Of a DNA stretch of 64,000 bases, positions 1 to 11,388 are shown piece by piece. Source of the stretch: Cryptomeria japonica (Eukaryota; Streptophyta; Pinopsida; Cupressales; Cupressaceae); the NCBI RefSeq assembly GCF_030272615.1, contig NC_081414.1, positions 2,979,501 through 3,043,500 of the forward strand, in the 5' to 3' direction. A program made the position numbers and the translations under genes. A model generated the notes under the pieces. That model did no database searches. It saw nothing but the letters and a program-made list of their open reading frames with translations, and was not told the origin of the DNA. Within the stretch, counting starts at the first letter, position 1. The number at the start of each line of letters is the position of its first letter.

Positions 1-620
1 ACACTTTTTGATCTTTTCATTACATTTCATTGCATATTTAGGCTCTATTGGCCATTATTACATTGTTTTTAGACCTTAAAGGAATTTATACTTCATTGTC
101 CTTTGATTCTCTATTAGGGCCTATCAGTGACCCTAGTCCACCTTGTCTTCATAAATGCTCCTGCACCAGAGCAGTCTTTGATAAGAGGTACTTGAGGGGG
201 TCATTTTTAGCAGGGAATTTTGTTTTGTTGTTACGCCTGTAATGCTGAATCTTCCAAGTATTGAAAACAAGTGCCAAGTATGCCCTTTCAATAGGGGTAT
301 AATTGAGCTCATACCCTACTAAAGTGCGGCTGATGTAGTAAATAACATGCTTTTTTCCTTGATCATATGTTTGTGCCAATAATGCCCCTAGTGCCACTGC
401 AATTTCTTATATATACAAAAGGAGTGGCTGCCCTAGAATAGGAGGCATAAAGACTGGAGGTGATTCTAGGTATTCCTTGAGTTTATCAAAATCCTTCTGA
501 CATAGGCAGTCCCATTTAAATTTGGTATCCTTGCATAGTAAGTGTGCAAATGGGTGATGCTTATCTACAAGCTACGAAATGAAGAATCCGATAGATTGGA
601 TCTTTCTTTGAGGGTTGTGT
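1..620 (-). pseudogene. Gypsy-1 RNase H region (edge-truncated)
   Basis: The minus strand at 149-397 encodes an RNase H stretch with the gypsy signatures GALLAQ, IYYISRTL and YTPIERAYLAL, then NDPLKYLLSKTAL. Past 185 the frame is broken, but fragments resembling the end of this domain (RWTRV, then IKGQ) can be followed toward the edge in shifted frames. Positions 398-620 hold degraded RT-RNase H connection sequence. In the family this domain removes RNA from the RNA/DNA hybrid during reverse transcription. No working product is expected. Confidence 0.75.
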
Positions 621-622
621 AT

Positions 623-1311
623 CTATTTTAGGGTCTTTGGGGGAGGCATTTCCATGATGGATGTCACCTTTGCAGGATCGAATTCTATGCCTCTGCTAGA
701 AACAATGAAACCAAGCAGTTTCCCAGATTTAACACCAAAGACACACTGCTTAGGATTTAGGCGCAACTTATAATTTTCCAATCTCTCAAAGATCTGCCTT
801 AGGATAGGAATATGTTTATCTCCTATCTTGGATTGTTCTAGGAGATCATCTACATAATCATCCATGATGTGCAAGAGGTCATGAAATATGGTTGTCATTG
901 CTCCCTGATATATGTTGCTCTGACTTTTTTGAGACCAAAAGACATGACATGATAACAAAAGGTACCCCAAGGCATTGTGATTGTTGTTTTGTGTGGGTCC
1001 TCTTTTGCTATCGTGATTTGATTGTATCTAGATAATTCATCCATGAGTGATAGCATTTCATGTCCCGCTATGAGATCTACGATCGTGTCTATATTGGGAA
1101 GCGGGAAATCATTTTTAGGGCATACTTTATTCAAATATCTAAAATCTATATAGATTCTAATGCCCCTAGCAGGTTTGCCAATAGGGACAACGTTGGACAC
1201 CCACCCAAGATAATCTATTGGTTTTATGAATCCAACATCCAACATTTTTGGAAGTTCCACCTTAACGAGAAGTGCAATATGCGAATGCATTTTGCGTAAT
1301 TTCTGCTTCAT
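623..1311 (-). pseudogene. Gypsy-1 reverse transcriptase
   Basis: Two overlapping minus-strand reading frames (895-1311 and 623-970) together cover a Ty3/gypsy RT. The first holds the fingers and palm start: IDFRYLNKVCPKNDFPLPNID, then MPWGTFCYHVMSFGLK. The second holds the catalytic YVDD box and LNPKQCVFGV, ending in LLGFIVSSRGIE. The frame changes between about 895 and 970, so this is a frameshifted pseudogene. The catalytic YVDD is intact, unlike the copy in Gypsy-2. Confidence 0.9.
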
Positions 1312-1386
1312 AGGTTTGGCATCTGGACGAACAACAAGATTGTAGACTACTAAGTCTAGATCAAGGCCTAAAATGTCAGCATACGA

Positions 1387-1797
1387 CTAGGCAAAGTTAA
1401 TCTTTGTTTCTGTGAGAAAATTGATGAAGTTGTGTTTTTCTTGATTTGATAGAGACTTAGCAATGAACATGTTCTTCGGAGTATCTTCAGTGCCCATGTT
1501 GATAGTGTTCATTTCTTGGATAAGTAGAGTTGACTTGTCTTGTTGTGGGGAAACCATGGTAGGGAGGTCAAGTCCCTCATCCTCAAGTGCTTGATTCAGG
1601 TTTTTACTTGAGGACACGCCCTTTATTTTTACTTTTTCCTCATCCATAGGTACCTCAAGAAGGTTTTCACCTAAGGAACCATGAATTTTCTTTTTATTAT
1701 CTTTTTTGCAGCTAAGAGCATTGACCTGACTACCAAAGTATCCTTCCTCATGCAGTTGGATCTCATGAAATTTGTTGCAATCTTCCAAGTTGTGCAT
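1387..1797 (-). pseudogene. Gypsy-1 protease-RT linker
   Basis: This 136-codon minus-strand frame is acidic and low in complexity. It ends with LSNQEKHNFINFLTETKINFA followed by a stop. The next codons read SYAD and then a short lead into the RT, as in Gypsy-2 at 56436-56678 (FSWSYADVPGL). The stop therefore probably replaces the tryptophan of the conserved WSYAD motif. No enzymatic domain is visible. Confidence 0.65.
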
Positions 1798-1854
1798 AGT
1801 CAGGAGATTTATGAGAGTATTATCGTCGATACATATGTCTAAAGCAGGTTTTTC

Positions 1855-3200
1855 TCATTGGTTCCAGTCTATAAGCTTATGATGGACAAATTGCAACTCA
1901 TATGGAGTGGAAGGGATTATGAGTGTGATGGTGTTGATATGAGTGTCAAAGAAGATGTCATCTTCGTATTCAAAAGGCATTTCATGAAAGTCCTCTTCAT
2001 CAGAGTCTTCGACATCCAAGGAGGGACCTGAAGGGGTACCAATGATAGTGATCTTAGGTACTAGAGTGTAACCTAAGCCCATGTTATACTTGTATGAGAT
2101 TGGATTTATTGGTGGTTTGATTCCTTTTTTTTCCGGCCCTAGGTCATGTCCTTTAAAACCCATCTTATCCACTATGGCTGATACTTTTGGATACATCTTC
2201 TTGGGAATCTTTGCTACTTCTTCATCCTCTTCATGATATAACCAAGAGGAAACATTTGTCCCTAGAATTTCATCAAGTGGGTCCCACTTCTTGAAGGTGG
2301 TGTCTTTGCATTGCGTAGTGGATTTCTGGTCCTTTTTTATTTCTTTGGGCTTGCTAAATGACTTGGGAGATAAGGGAAGTTTTCCCACAAGTAGGACATC
2401 CTCAAGTTTGTACTCTCCACAACCATCATCTAGGATCGAGGCCTTGGGTTCTAGTTGGGATGAAGTGGAGGCAACTTTGGATGCATCAGATGGAGGAGGT
2501 GGAGTGGTTCTATTTAATGGGCAGTGGTATGGATGTTTCCCCTCTAAGAGCTTGCAATACTGAAAAGGTTGTGGATCATCTCTAATAGTGATCTCTCTGC
2601 CATTAAAGGGAAACTTAAGGCAATGGTGGTAAGTGGAGGGAATGGCTTGAAGGGAATGAATCCACGGGCGGCCAAGGATAATTTTATAAGGGAGGTCAAG
2701 ATCTAAGACTTGGAAAGGGGACTCAACTGTAATAGGGCCCATTTGAAGAGGTGAAGTGATCATGCCTTTGGAAACCCTTTCTTCATCATCAAAGGCCTTG
2801 ATTTTGATTCATCCTGATTGGTCAACTAGGTCCTTGAAAAGTCCCAATTGCTTTGTTAACTTGTATGTATAGAGATTGAGTCCAGATCCACCATCTATCA
2901 AGATTCATTTAACCTTGTGTTTTTAGATAAGAGCTTCTATGTGAAATGACTTATTATGGTCATCATCAGAGGGAGCATCATTAGAGGTGAAAACAAGGTG
3001 GTGTTGAGTAGTGCGGTTTCCAATGAGAGCTTGGAATTGAGTAGCATTAATATCATCCAAGACACGTGATTCTATAAGGGCTTGTTCCAAAATCTCCTTG
3101 TGAATAAGAGAGGTCCTGAGGAGCTATAGGATGGAAATTTGTGCAGGAGTCTTTCCAAGATGATCAAGGAGGTCATATCAGTAGGTGGATGACACGGGGG
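1855..3200 (-). pseudogene. Gypsy-1 aspartic protease and G-patch-like region
   Basis: The protease active-site motif IDGGSGLNL is encoded near 2885-2910, just upstream of a stop. The 302-codon frame 1855-2763 follows with the typical C-terminal motif ILGRPWIH. Farther on, near 2060-2170, is a glycine-spaced segment (MGFKGHDLG, then MGLGYTLVP) that resembles a G-patch. The same arrangement occurs in Gypsy-2. Sequence at 2920-3200 also reads as the conserved spacer upstream of the protease, with breaks. Family role: maturation of the Gag-Pol precursor. G-patch assignment is by eye. Confidence 0.7.
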
Positions 3201-3408
3201 GAGGATTCGGTGGAGGAGGAGCTCCTTGGACAGTTACTCTTTCATGACAAGTGGTTACGTTACAATCATTCTGAGAATGGGATGTGGAAGGTGCAACACC
3301 TTGAATGACTATCTTAGCAAGGTTGGGCTTGCTTGCTAGTTGTGAAGGGGGAGGACCACCTTGAATGGTGACCCTAGGTCTATTTTGCGAAGAGGGAGGA
3401 TTAGCTCA

Positions 3409-3760
3409 CTAGATAGTGATGATGTTGACGTGGTTATCTGGAGACTCAATACAACCCACCAAGGAGTCAAATCCGGTTATATAATTTGTATAATCATAGT
3501 TCACATTATTAGATGATGAGGCCTTTCCTTTATCATGCTTTGGGAAGGTTTCCTGGTACATCTTGAGTTTATCGTTATTGTTACTAGGTTTTTTTGTTGC
3601 TACCTCAATAACACCCTTATCAATGAGCTCTTGGATATAGTTCTTTAGTTTCATACACTTTTGTGTATCATGCCCATTGATGCGGTGATAGTCACAATAC
3701 TCATTCTCATTATACCACCTAGGTTTTGGTTGGTTAGGATCAAACAGGTGAGTTATCGGA
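3409..3760 (-). pseudogene. Gypsy-1 gag C-terminal tail with zinc-knuckle-like motif
   Basis: The minus strand near 3650-3700 reads CDYHRINGHDTQKC, a C-x2-H-x4-H-x4-C variant, followed by MKLKNYIQELIDKGVIEV. The same C-x-Y-H-x3-GH motif and IQDLIDQG follow-on occur in Gypsy-2 (60349-61035). In plant gypsy elements this marks the nucleocapsid-like end of Gag before the protease. The upstream frame is broken. Positions 3201-3408 contain proline/glycine-rich linker sequence without a recognised motif. Confidence 0.65.
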
Positions 3761-3879
3761 AAGTTAATTGCACCAGCTTGGACAAGTTTTTGGATAACAA
3801 CCTCGATGGGCTCAACAAGAGGAGTATACTCCCTCGAAATCTGATTGCTAGATCAAGGTGGTCACCCCTAGATTGAGAA

Positions 3880-4756
3880 ATTGTTGGGGGGCCTTTGAGA
3901 TTGACTTTGATTATTTTAATGATTGTTGAATTGATTGTTAGTGGTGGTGGATTTTAGAGGAGCAGCCACAATTTGGACCCGCTTTGCATTAGTGACACAA
4001 TTGTTGACCACGTTCTTGTTTTTAGACCAAAATTTTGGTGTATCATTGGTATAAGAGGAAGTGTTCTAGTTTGATTTTTGATAATGCTTTAGAGTGCCAT
4101 CCTCTAACAAGACACGTTCAATGTCTAAGCCTTTATTAGTCAGCTTTTGGAAAGATTTTATACACTGAGTTGTCAAGGGTTTTGATAGTTTGGGTACCAG
4201 ATTCTTTTGGAATAATTTAATTTGGTATTCCTCTGGCATATCCCACTGAATTTTTTTTGATGAGATGTTGCCACCTTTGCAAGAATTTATAGAAGGTTTC
4301 TCTGGGCCTTTGCTTTTGTGTTACATAGGTCCATCATGGAAACATCATTGACGATATTGTAAGCATAGTGGGCGACAAATTTTTCTGCTAAGTCCGGGAA
4401 GAAAATGATAGAACCTCAAGTTAGGGACGATAACCACGCAAGTGTGTCTCCTGTGAGACTTTTAGGGAAATGTCTTCAAAGATAAAAATCAGAATAGGAG
4501 ACCTCTTGACATAAGATGTGGAACTCATGGATCTGGTCTTGGGGGTCACCCTGGCCTTCGTACTTCGTAAACTTAGGCATCTCAAATCCCGACGAGTAAG
4601 GTGTGACTGATATTGATGGGTCATAAGGGTAGGGATATAATTCCTCAAATGAATAAGGCTTTCTTTTGTTAGTCCCTTCATGTTTTTGATGATATTCTTG
4701 ATGTCCTGAATTTCTTTGATTAGATCATGTTGTGGATCTTTGACATGATAAACCAT
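3880..4756 (-). pseudogene. Gypsy-1 gag capsid region, frameshifted
   Basis: Short minus-strand fragments in several frames match a plant Ty3/gypsy capsid: a phenylalanine/leucine-rich segment near 4370-4420, DLCNTK-like and RWQHLIKK-like pieces near 4230-4330, and a tail near 4150-4220. The frame 4421-4756 begins MVYHVKDPQHDLIKEI, like the start of this domain. Several frameshifts separate the parts. Confidence 0.55.
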
Positions 4757-4779
4757 GTCTGCCTCGAGTATCTAGTGAG

Positions 4780-5469
4780 TCATGGATGACACACCACCAC
4801 CACTAATATATTGGTAAGACGAAGAAGTAGGAATATGAGCTGTGATGACCCATGTGATCGAGACTTGAGAGGTGATGATTGGTCATGATCTGCAGGTTGT
4901 GGTGGCATGAGAGAGAGAGAAGCACTGATGAAATTAGTGGCATTGTTGAGGGGAACAAAAGATTGATGAATAGAGACACGTGGGCGAGTAGAAGAGGATG
5001 GCATAGAAGCATGTTGGAGAATAGACGTGATCGAGTTGGATAATGGTATAGATGCTAAAAAGGAAGAAGAAGGTTGGATGGAAACCAAGGGGATGAATAT
5101 CATGGGTGCTATGGATTGAGGATTAATGATAGGAGAAACGATGTGACTAGTAGCAAATTCTCCCTGTGGTTGTTGATCAAGAATGGATCTATCGAAATCA
5201 AGGGGAAGGCGAGCTCCATTTTCAATGAGGTTCCTTAAGAGACCACTAGGATTGTGTTGGATGAATTTCTCCATCATTTCTTGATTGTATGAATCCTCTA
5301 GGAATGTCCGTACTTCTGAGGAGAGGTCATCTTGATCAACCATGTTAGGGTCCACTTGTGATTGTGGATCTTGAATGTCAGGTTGTAAATTTTTCCCTTG
5401 TGTGGGATCTTGTGTAGGATCTTGATATATGACGCTAATGTCCAACATGCCATATTGTTGTTTGGCCAT
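4780..5469 (-). pseudogene. Gypsy-1 gag N-terminal region
   Basis: A 229-codon minus-strand frame starts at ATG 5467-5469 (MAKQQYGMLDISVIYQDPTQ). It contains a short helical stretch, LSSEVRTFLEDSYNQEMMEK, then GARLPLDFDRSIL. A similar piece in Gypsy-2 gag (NGAKIPKYFDVTTIL) supports homology. The rest is serine/proline/glutamine-rich and poorly conserved. The frame stops before the capsid region. Sequence 5470-5894 upstream is probably 5' leader; I saw no gene there. Confidence 0.55.
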
Positions 5470-5889
5470 TTTCTTCTTCTTTTGAGATCGAGTTGTGATG
5501 ATACAAGAATAACCTTAAAAAGATTGATTGGAAGAAAAACATTGATGAAAGGACTTAGCAAAAATTTTGGATTTTGGATTTAATTTGGATTTGATAAAGT
5601 TGGATAGTTGATTGGATGATTGATTGGATCCTTATATTAGGACATATTTGATTAAGATCGCACCTTAGTCTTTGAATGAGGATTTCAGGTGGAGGAGGTT
5701 GATGATGAAAACCACAAGCGAGGTGACAACCAAGTTGGGTGAAATTTAGACCTTAAGATGATGATCAAAATTTAGTTGGTTGAGATTTTGATGAAGGATG
5801 TTGTTGCCTAGATTGAAGTCAATGGCTCCCTATTAGAGAATTTCACATTGGAAAGATCCATTAGGAAAGGGTGTCTCCCTTCCCTTTAA

Positions 5890-5894
5890 CTTTT
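5890..5894. repeat. Target-site duplication CTTTT (left) of LTR-B
   Basis: CTTTT immediately precedes the TGTTAGG terminus and is repeated at 13932-13936 after the other terminus. A 5-bp duplication is typical of LTR-retrotransposon integration. Confidence 0.9.
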
Positions 5895-7082
5895 TGTTAG
5901 GTCCAATATGGAAAGCTAATGTACTAGGGGAGGGGTGAATCAGTACTTCAAAACTTTTCTTCAACAATAACTTTACTATTATGCATAAACCGAATAGTGC
6001 AGTAACATAATATAAAGCTAAAACAAATAGATAACAATCATACATGATTCACTCCATAACACATATATTTTGGTTACGCAGAAATTCTTGGTTAGAGAGA
6101 AAAACTATGGTGGGGATGGCACCCACAACTTCATTACTGCAATAATAAAGGTTGCTCGGTTAGAGCTACATGTTTAGCTATTTCTAATAGCTTACCCTAT
6201 TAGGAGTATCAAGATCTGTTAGATCTACCTTGCTAAAGGATTTTACAACACTTAATCTAAATGTTGCACCTGGTTAGAGGCTTTACAATTTATAGACTTG
6301 ATTAGAGTCTTTTACCCTGTTAAAGGTTTCTCTTACAACTTCAAAATATTACAATAAAATAATTACAAATATCTGCAACTTTACATTTGGAATGTTATAG
6401 CAGATTCTATGTGCTCAGAATAAGATTACTTTGCTTATAGCATACCTCAGTAACCCATATAGTAACTCAGTAAACCCTTCTATTTTTTCTGTTCTTTGAT
6501 TGTTCTCTGAAATCCTTCTCCGTGACGTCTGTGTCTTTGTAACAGTCGTAACACTTAGTGCTTTCACATGTCTTGTATCATATATTTCTCTATCTTCCTT
6601 TCTGTCATGCTACATGTATATTTGTGATCTTAACCCATGTTGAATAAATAGATCTCTTATGACGGTGATCCATTCATTGCTTCAATCTTACAAACATGTT
6701 TTATCGAATGAATAACCATGCAAAATATTTCATTGGTTAGATGACCTCAAAATCATACATAATCTTTAAGTGCAATTTCTAATGTGATAACAGTTAGATG
6801 TTCCTTGATCTTGTAACACATTTCCATATGTATGTCCAGGTTCAATGAATCTGGTAACACGTTTCACTCGGTGTTTATCAACTCGGTGTGTCATCTTTGT
6901 TGCTTGGTAGACATGGAATGATACTCGATAGACAGCTCGGTGCATACTGGGCTTTTGACTACATTCTTCTATAACCGACTGGACTCTGCATACCGACTGA
7001 ATATTTCGGTAGAGATAACCAACTTAGAGTATATAGAATAACTTTGAACATAAAACTAATGGCAACTTGATAAGTAGTAACA
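5895..7082 (-). repeat. LTR-B 3' LTR
   Basis: 1,188-bp repeat, TGTTAGG to GTAACA on the plus strand. It aligns along its length with 12762-13931, with scattered substitutions and short indels. The polypurine tract abuts its right edge. Confidence 0.92.
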
Positions 7083-7097
7083 ATCTCCCCTTTTGAC
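7083..7097 (-). other. LTR-B polypurine tract
   Basis: The minus strand reads TCAAAAGGGGAGAT directly before the LTR start TGTTACT. This is the usual plus-strand primer position in LTR elements. Confidence 0.8.
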
Positions 7098-7460
7098 ATT
7101 AGTTGAGATGTTTGACAAAAACTACTTTCAAAGTTATAACTCAATAATCTATATACTTGCAAAATTTTGACTGTACTAACAGTATATACAATAGTCAATA
7201 AAATAGTAAATCCAGATATACTCCCCTTATCAATATACTATACAAAACTCTGATTTTGCATGCTCGGTGATCAATGTTCTGTGTGCTACACTGGTTCTTT
7301 GCTTACTGTACTGCTCTTGGATACTCTGCTTACTCTTCTCTGTATACTCCCCTTGTATACTACACTCCTTTTGTTTGATACTTTGATGCTTTGAATACTA
7401 TATCACTCCCCCTTTTTGACAAACATCAAGACTTAGTTACCATTTGGTGGAGGCAACTGA

Positions 7461-10400
7461 TCAAAAAATGGATTTATACTTTGTCCTTGCTTCAGTGAGA
7501 GCGACAAAGAGGGCATCCTTTACACTGTCCATTAAAGAATTCTGCGCTTGAATATTAGCCAATAATGATATTAAGCCATCTAAAGTGCTTCCTGCTTGTG
7601 TAGTAGATAAGTATGTGGCTCGGTTGATCTGTTCTTGGACGGATGAAAGATGAGGAAGGAATAATGTCTGAAGTGTCATTATGTCCATCCTGATCTTGTG
7701 TTCTTCATTTCTTAGGTCCAATTGTTGAGCCATGAGCTGTTGTAACTTTGTATAGAAATTCTGAACTGAATTGGGCTATGTGGTCAACTTATTTGAGAGA
7801 TTGGTGATCTCTTTCTCAATTGCTTCTATTTTATTTTTGATGTCTTTAATGAATAAAGAAAATGTACAGAGTTTCTGAAATAAATAAAGAATGTGCTTGA
7901 GTTGAGGGGACAACTCAGCAATACATTTGACAAGTTTGAATTTGCCAATAGCTATAGCTTTCTGTACCTCTTCTATCATTTTTGCAATGAGCTCTTTGTC
8001 TTTTAGCTTGCTCAAATATTCGGATGCATCTACTCCAGATGTCTCTATCATGGTTAGGAGTTCATCTAGTTGAATGTGGATGGCTACATCTTTGGTTATT
8101 GTAGCTTCATGTAGCATATCTATTAAGAGTGCTTTCACCTTCTAAAGTACTTTATTTTTCTTTTGAATAGCCATTTTCTTCTCTTATTCGGCCTTTGCTT
8201 TGCATAGTTCACCGAAATCAATGAGTGCTTGCACCTTTAATTTGGATATATCAACAATGGGCAACACTATTGGTTTAGACAAGTCTACTTTGAAACTATG
8301 CTTTTTCATCTTCTTTTCTTTACCTTTCACCAATTGAACTAAGACAATGGCTTGTGAGGCTTGATGACCCTCGATAGGTTGCTTGGTAGAGGCAACACTT
8401 TGGTTAGTTTCTTTAGCCTCTGTAGTGTCCTTTGGTGTCTCGGTACTTAGGGTCTCAGTTGCAACATGTTTAGTGCTAGAAGGTGCTTGAGAAGTCTGAT
8501 CTTGAGTAGTACCTTCTCTTGTTGTAGACTTGTGACCTTCGGTGCCTTGATTCGTATCCTGAGGGGTTTTAGTTGAGACAGGTTGATTTACCGGTGGATA
8601 AGGCTGAACTTGTTCCAAGACTGATTCACTGGATACGAGTTTTTCATATGCATTTCCTTCTATCATTTCCTATTCCGGTGCCTCTGTATCCATGATATCT
8701 TCATCTATTTGAATGGTGTCAGTAGGGTCTTGCTCGGTAACATCAGGATCTTGCTCAGTGACATCAACTATATCAACTTCAGCTTGCTCACCGACATCCT
8801 TGATTCTAAAGATTTCTTGCCAGTTTTCTTTTGTCTCATTTTCCACTTCAATATACAGACCATTCATCAATTTTAAGGCTCTTTGTTTGATGAGAAACTT
8901 TGAGTTGTAGGTTGTCAGATGTTCTTTTATTTCAACTACCGACATGTCTGGAAAGAGATGTACCAGACTTCTTTCTCTAATCCGTTTCTCCGAGTCCATT
9001 GCATACTTCCACCCATTGTCAATATGTAAATATAATTCATTTGAAAGTGACTTAGATAGTTCTAATGGAGCCAATCAGAATTTTAGAAGTGTGCAGATGA
9101 CAGCTTCTTCAATTTGTCTCTTTTCATCTTCATTTCTGGATTCATACTTAACATATTTGAATCCTCCAAATCTACTGTATTCTTTCAGATTAGCACATAA
9201 ATTTTCAACATTATGTACATTTACCTTCTTGCTCTTGACAATCTGAAATTTTCTTGCATCTTCAGACTCTATGTCACTAGACTCTTTTGCCAAAATGAGT
9301 CTCCGAGTAGATTTATTGTAAGTTTTTGTTACCTTGGGAATAGTAACACTCTTTGTTTTCTTACTTGGTGAAGCTGCAGATGCTCTAGTGTTAGGTCACT
9401 TTGCTGGAGGAGTCGGTGAAGCCTTTGATGAATCCTGTTTCTTTCTTTTCAACACTTTTCCCTTAGGCAATTCGGTGCTCAGTGTTATAGCTGCCTCTTG
9501 GGCTTCAGATTCTTCTTCAGTAATGGTGATAGTGCCTTTGACAGGTGTGGAGGAAGAATCTTCTCCGAATTTCTTTGATAATGCCTTTATCATCTTTGTT
9601 GCCTTTCTTATAGCTTTGGGTACTACAATGCTCATTTTTACCTTTTCCTTCACTTCTTCATAGGTTCCATACCTTAGCTCGGTAGCATGCCTTGGTAATG
9701 TAAGAAATGCATCAATTTACTGTTGTGTGATGTCAAAATCAATCTCATAACCCATAGGTGACAAATATTGAGTTCTTGGTTCCACAACATTCACATAACA
9801 GTAATTAGTGTCTACTTCAAAACATATGTCATCTTTGTATTTCTCCACTAGCTTGGGTGGAATTCGGTACCTGTTATGCATTTTCTCTTGAAACTTACTG
9901 AAGTAATCATCCATAATATCATTAAAATTATCACCTAGCTTCTTAATGAAGTCATTGATCTGATGGGTGATTGGTCGATGTAGTTCCCAAAAAACTTTAC
10001 CGACTGATGGAAAGAATTTTTCAAAATAGAAAAACATGCATACAAGTAGTGATCCAAACTTTAGTGTATTAGCCGAGTTGTTCTTCTTCCGCTTCCTGAT
10101 GGTGTTCAGATTCTCAAACAGGTTTTTTAGCAACACCTCACATAGATCAATTTTCATTCTCTTTTTCACAATTTTGTATGCTAGGTCTACTGCTGCACAG
10201 GGTACACTATTTTCCCTTGCCGATTGGAAGAAACAGTAACCTATTACTCTAATGGCAAATTTTAGTTTTGCATCAGTGACATTGTTCAATTTCAGTACTC
10301 TGCAATCTGATTCTACTTCGGTTAAACCGATCAATTCCTTTTGTGATATCATCTTTTGAGCTTGGGCATGATCATAAATAAGGTAACCGGTAATCAAATG

Positions 10401-10796
10401 AATGATTTCCTTAGTAATCTTAAACGGTTGCTCCTCTAGCCACATGAAATCATCGTGAACTCTACTCAAAACAAACTTGACCCACTGGGGTTTGAGCACA
10501 TGGGGATAGGTTAGGGCTTTAGTTAATCCCTTGATCTTAATATGCTCAAACTTGCTATCCAATTTACCATTGGTGCACAATTCATCATATGTGTCTTTCA
10601 TTTCAACATGACTGAGTTCTTCAACATGACATTTGGTGAAGAATCTCACATCCTCGACTAATAACACTCTATCCGGGATGAGTGAAAATGTGGTTTTGTC
10701 ATCAGGTTCAGATGCAACTTTGGGAGTTAAAGAGTATTTTAGTGAGGGCTTTTCAAAATTCTTAACAATGATGGGATCTTGGATCTTAGGTGCCAT
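7461..10796 (-). pseudogene. LTR-B ORF2: long unknown protein, nonsense-interrupted
   Basis: Six minus-strand open segments (10796-9717, 9653-9396, 9074-8670, 8666-8184, 8138-7776, 7733-7461) all lie in one frame. Together they span about 1,110 codons with stops but no frameshift. The ATG at 10796 starts MAPKIQDPIIV. The first 360 residues look globular, with mixed helix/strand composition and a cluster of aromatic residues near SLLVCMFFYFEKFF. After about residue 380 the protein becomes lysine-rich, then threonine/glutamine-rich (near 8260-8600), then helical and charged (7461-8138). I recognise no catalytic motif, signal peptide or metal site. It could be an element-specific structural or accessory protein. 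Confidence 0.6.
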
Positions 10797-11388
10797 TTGT
10801 AGATTTCAGATAAAAAATAACAAAAGATCCTTAGGGTTTGAGGATTTTCAAACGACAGGCACTTCACACTTAGCAGATGATAATAACTTGATAATATTGG
10901 TAAACCATCTTAACAATGCATTGAGATTGATGTAAATACCTTGAATTTTTCTTTGTAGGAGGTTTGATCGCCTTAGATTCGCTTTGTTCTACTCTCTCGA
11001 AAACTTGGAAAGTGAAAATGACTGCATAAATGCTTTAAGTACACAATATACCTTGTCGGGCTCCATACGGGTTAGGTCAAAAATATTAAATGCACTCGGT
11101 TCCACTAAACTTTCTTTCCTTTTTTCACTTTAACCGAGTAGCCAGATTTCCTTCATTTACTTACTAGACAGGTTTCCTGTATTCACTGACTTGACAGGTT
11201 TCTTGTATAGTGCTCTAAAAGACTTGATAGAATTTCAAACTTACTACTACATCTTAACTATGCAGATTTTGAATTAAGTACATAATAAAATAGGAACTGT
11301 TCAAATTTAACCTTGAGAGAATGCAATCCCTTCATACCTTTACCGATTAATTTGGAATAGGTGCACCTAACTCGATAGGTAAGGTGCT
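10797..11388. other. Spacer between LTR-B ORF2 and ORF1
   Basis: About 590 bp, AT-rich, with no open frame worth calling. On the minus strand it would be the ORF1-ORF2 intergenic region. ORF2 is not in the same frame as ORF1, so ORF2 would need its own initiation, splicing or a shift. I saw no clear splice pair. Confidence 0.5.

Larger units (their letters stand above)
1..5894 (-). mobile_element. Gypsy-1: Tat-like Ty3/gypsy internal region, partial
   Basis: Reading the minus strand from 5469 to 1 gives gag, zinc-knuckle tail, protease, G-patch-like segment, RT and RNase H in Ty3/gypsy order. The element runs off the left window edge before its integrase. It is cut at 5894 by insertion of LTR-B. 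Its 5' LTR was not found. Domain order and wording match Gypsy-2 at 53-62 kb, so both belong to one broad family. Frameshifts and stops in every domain make it non-functional. Confidence 0.85.
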
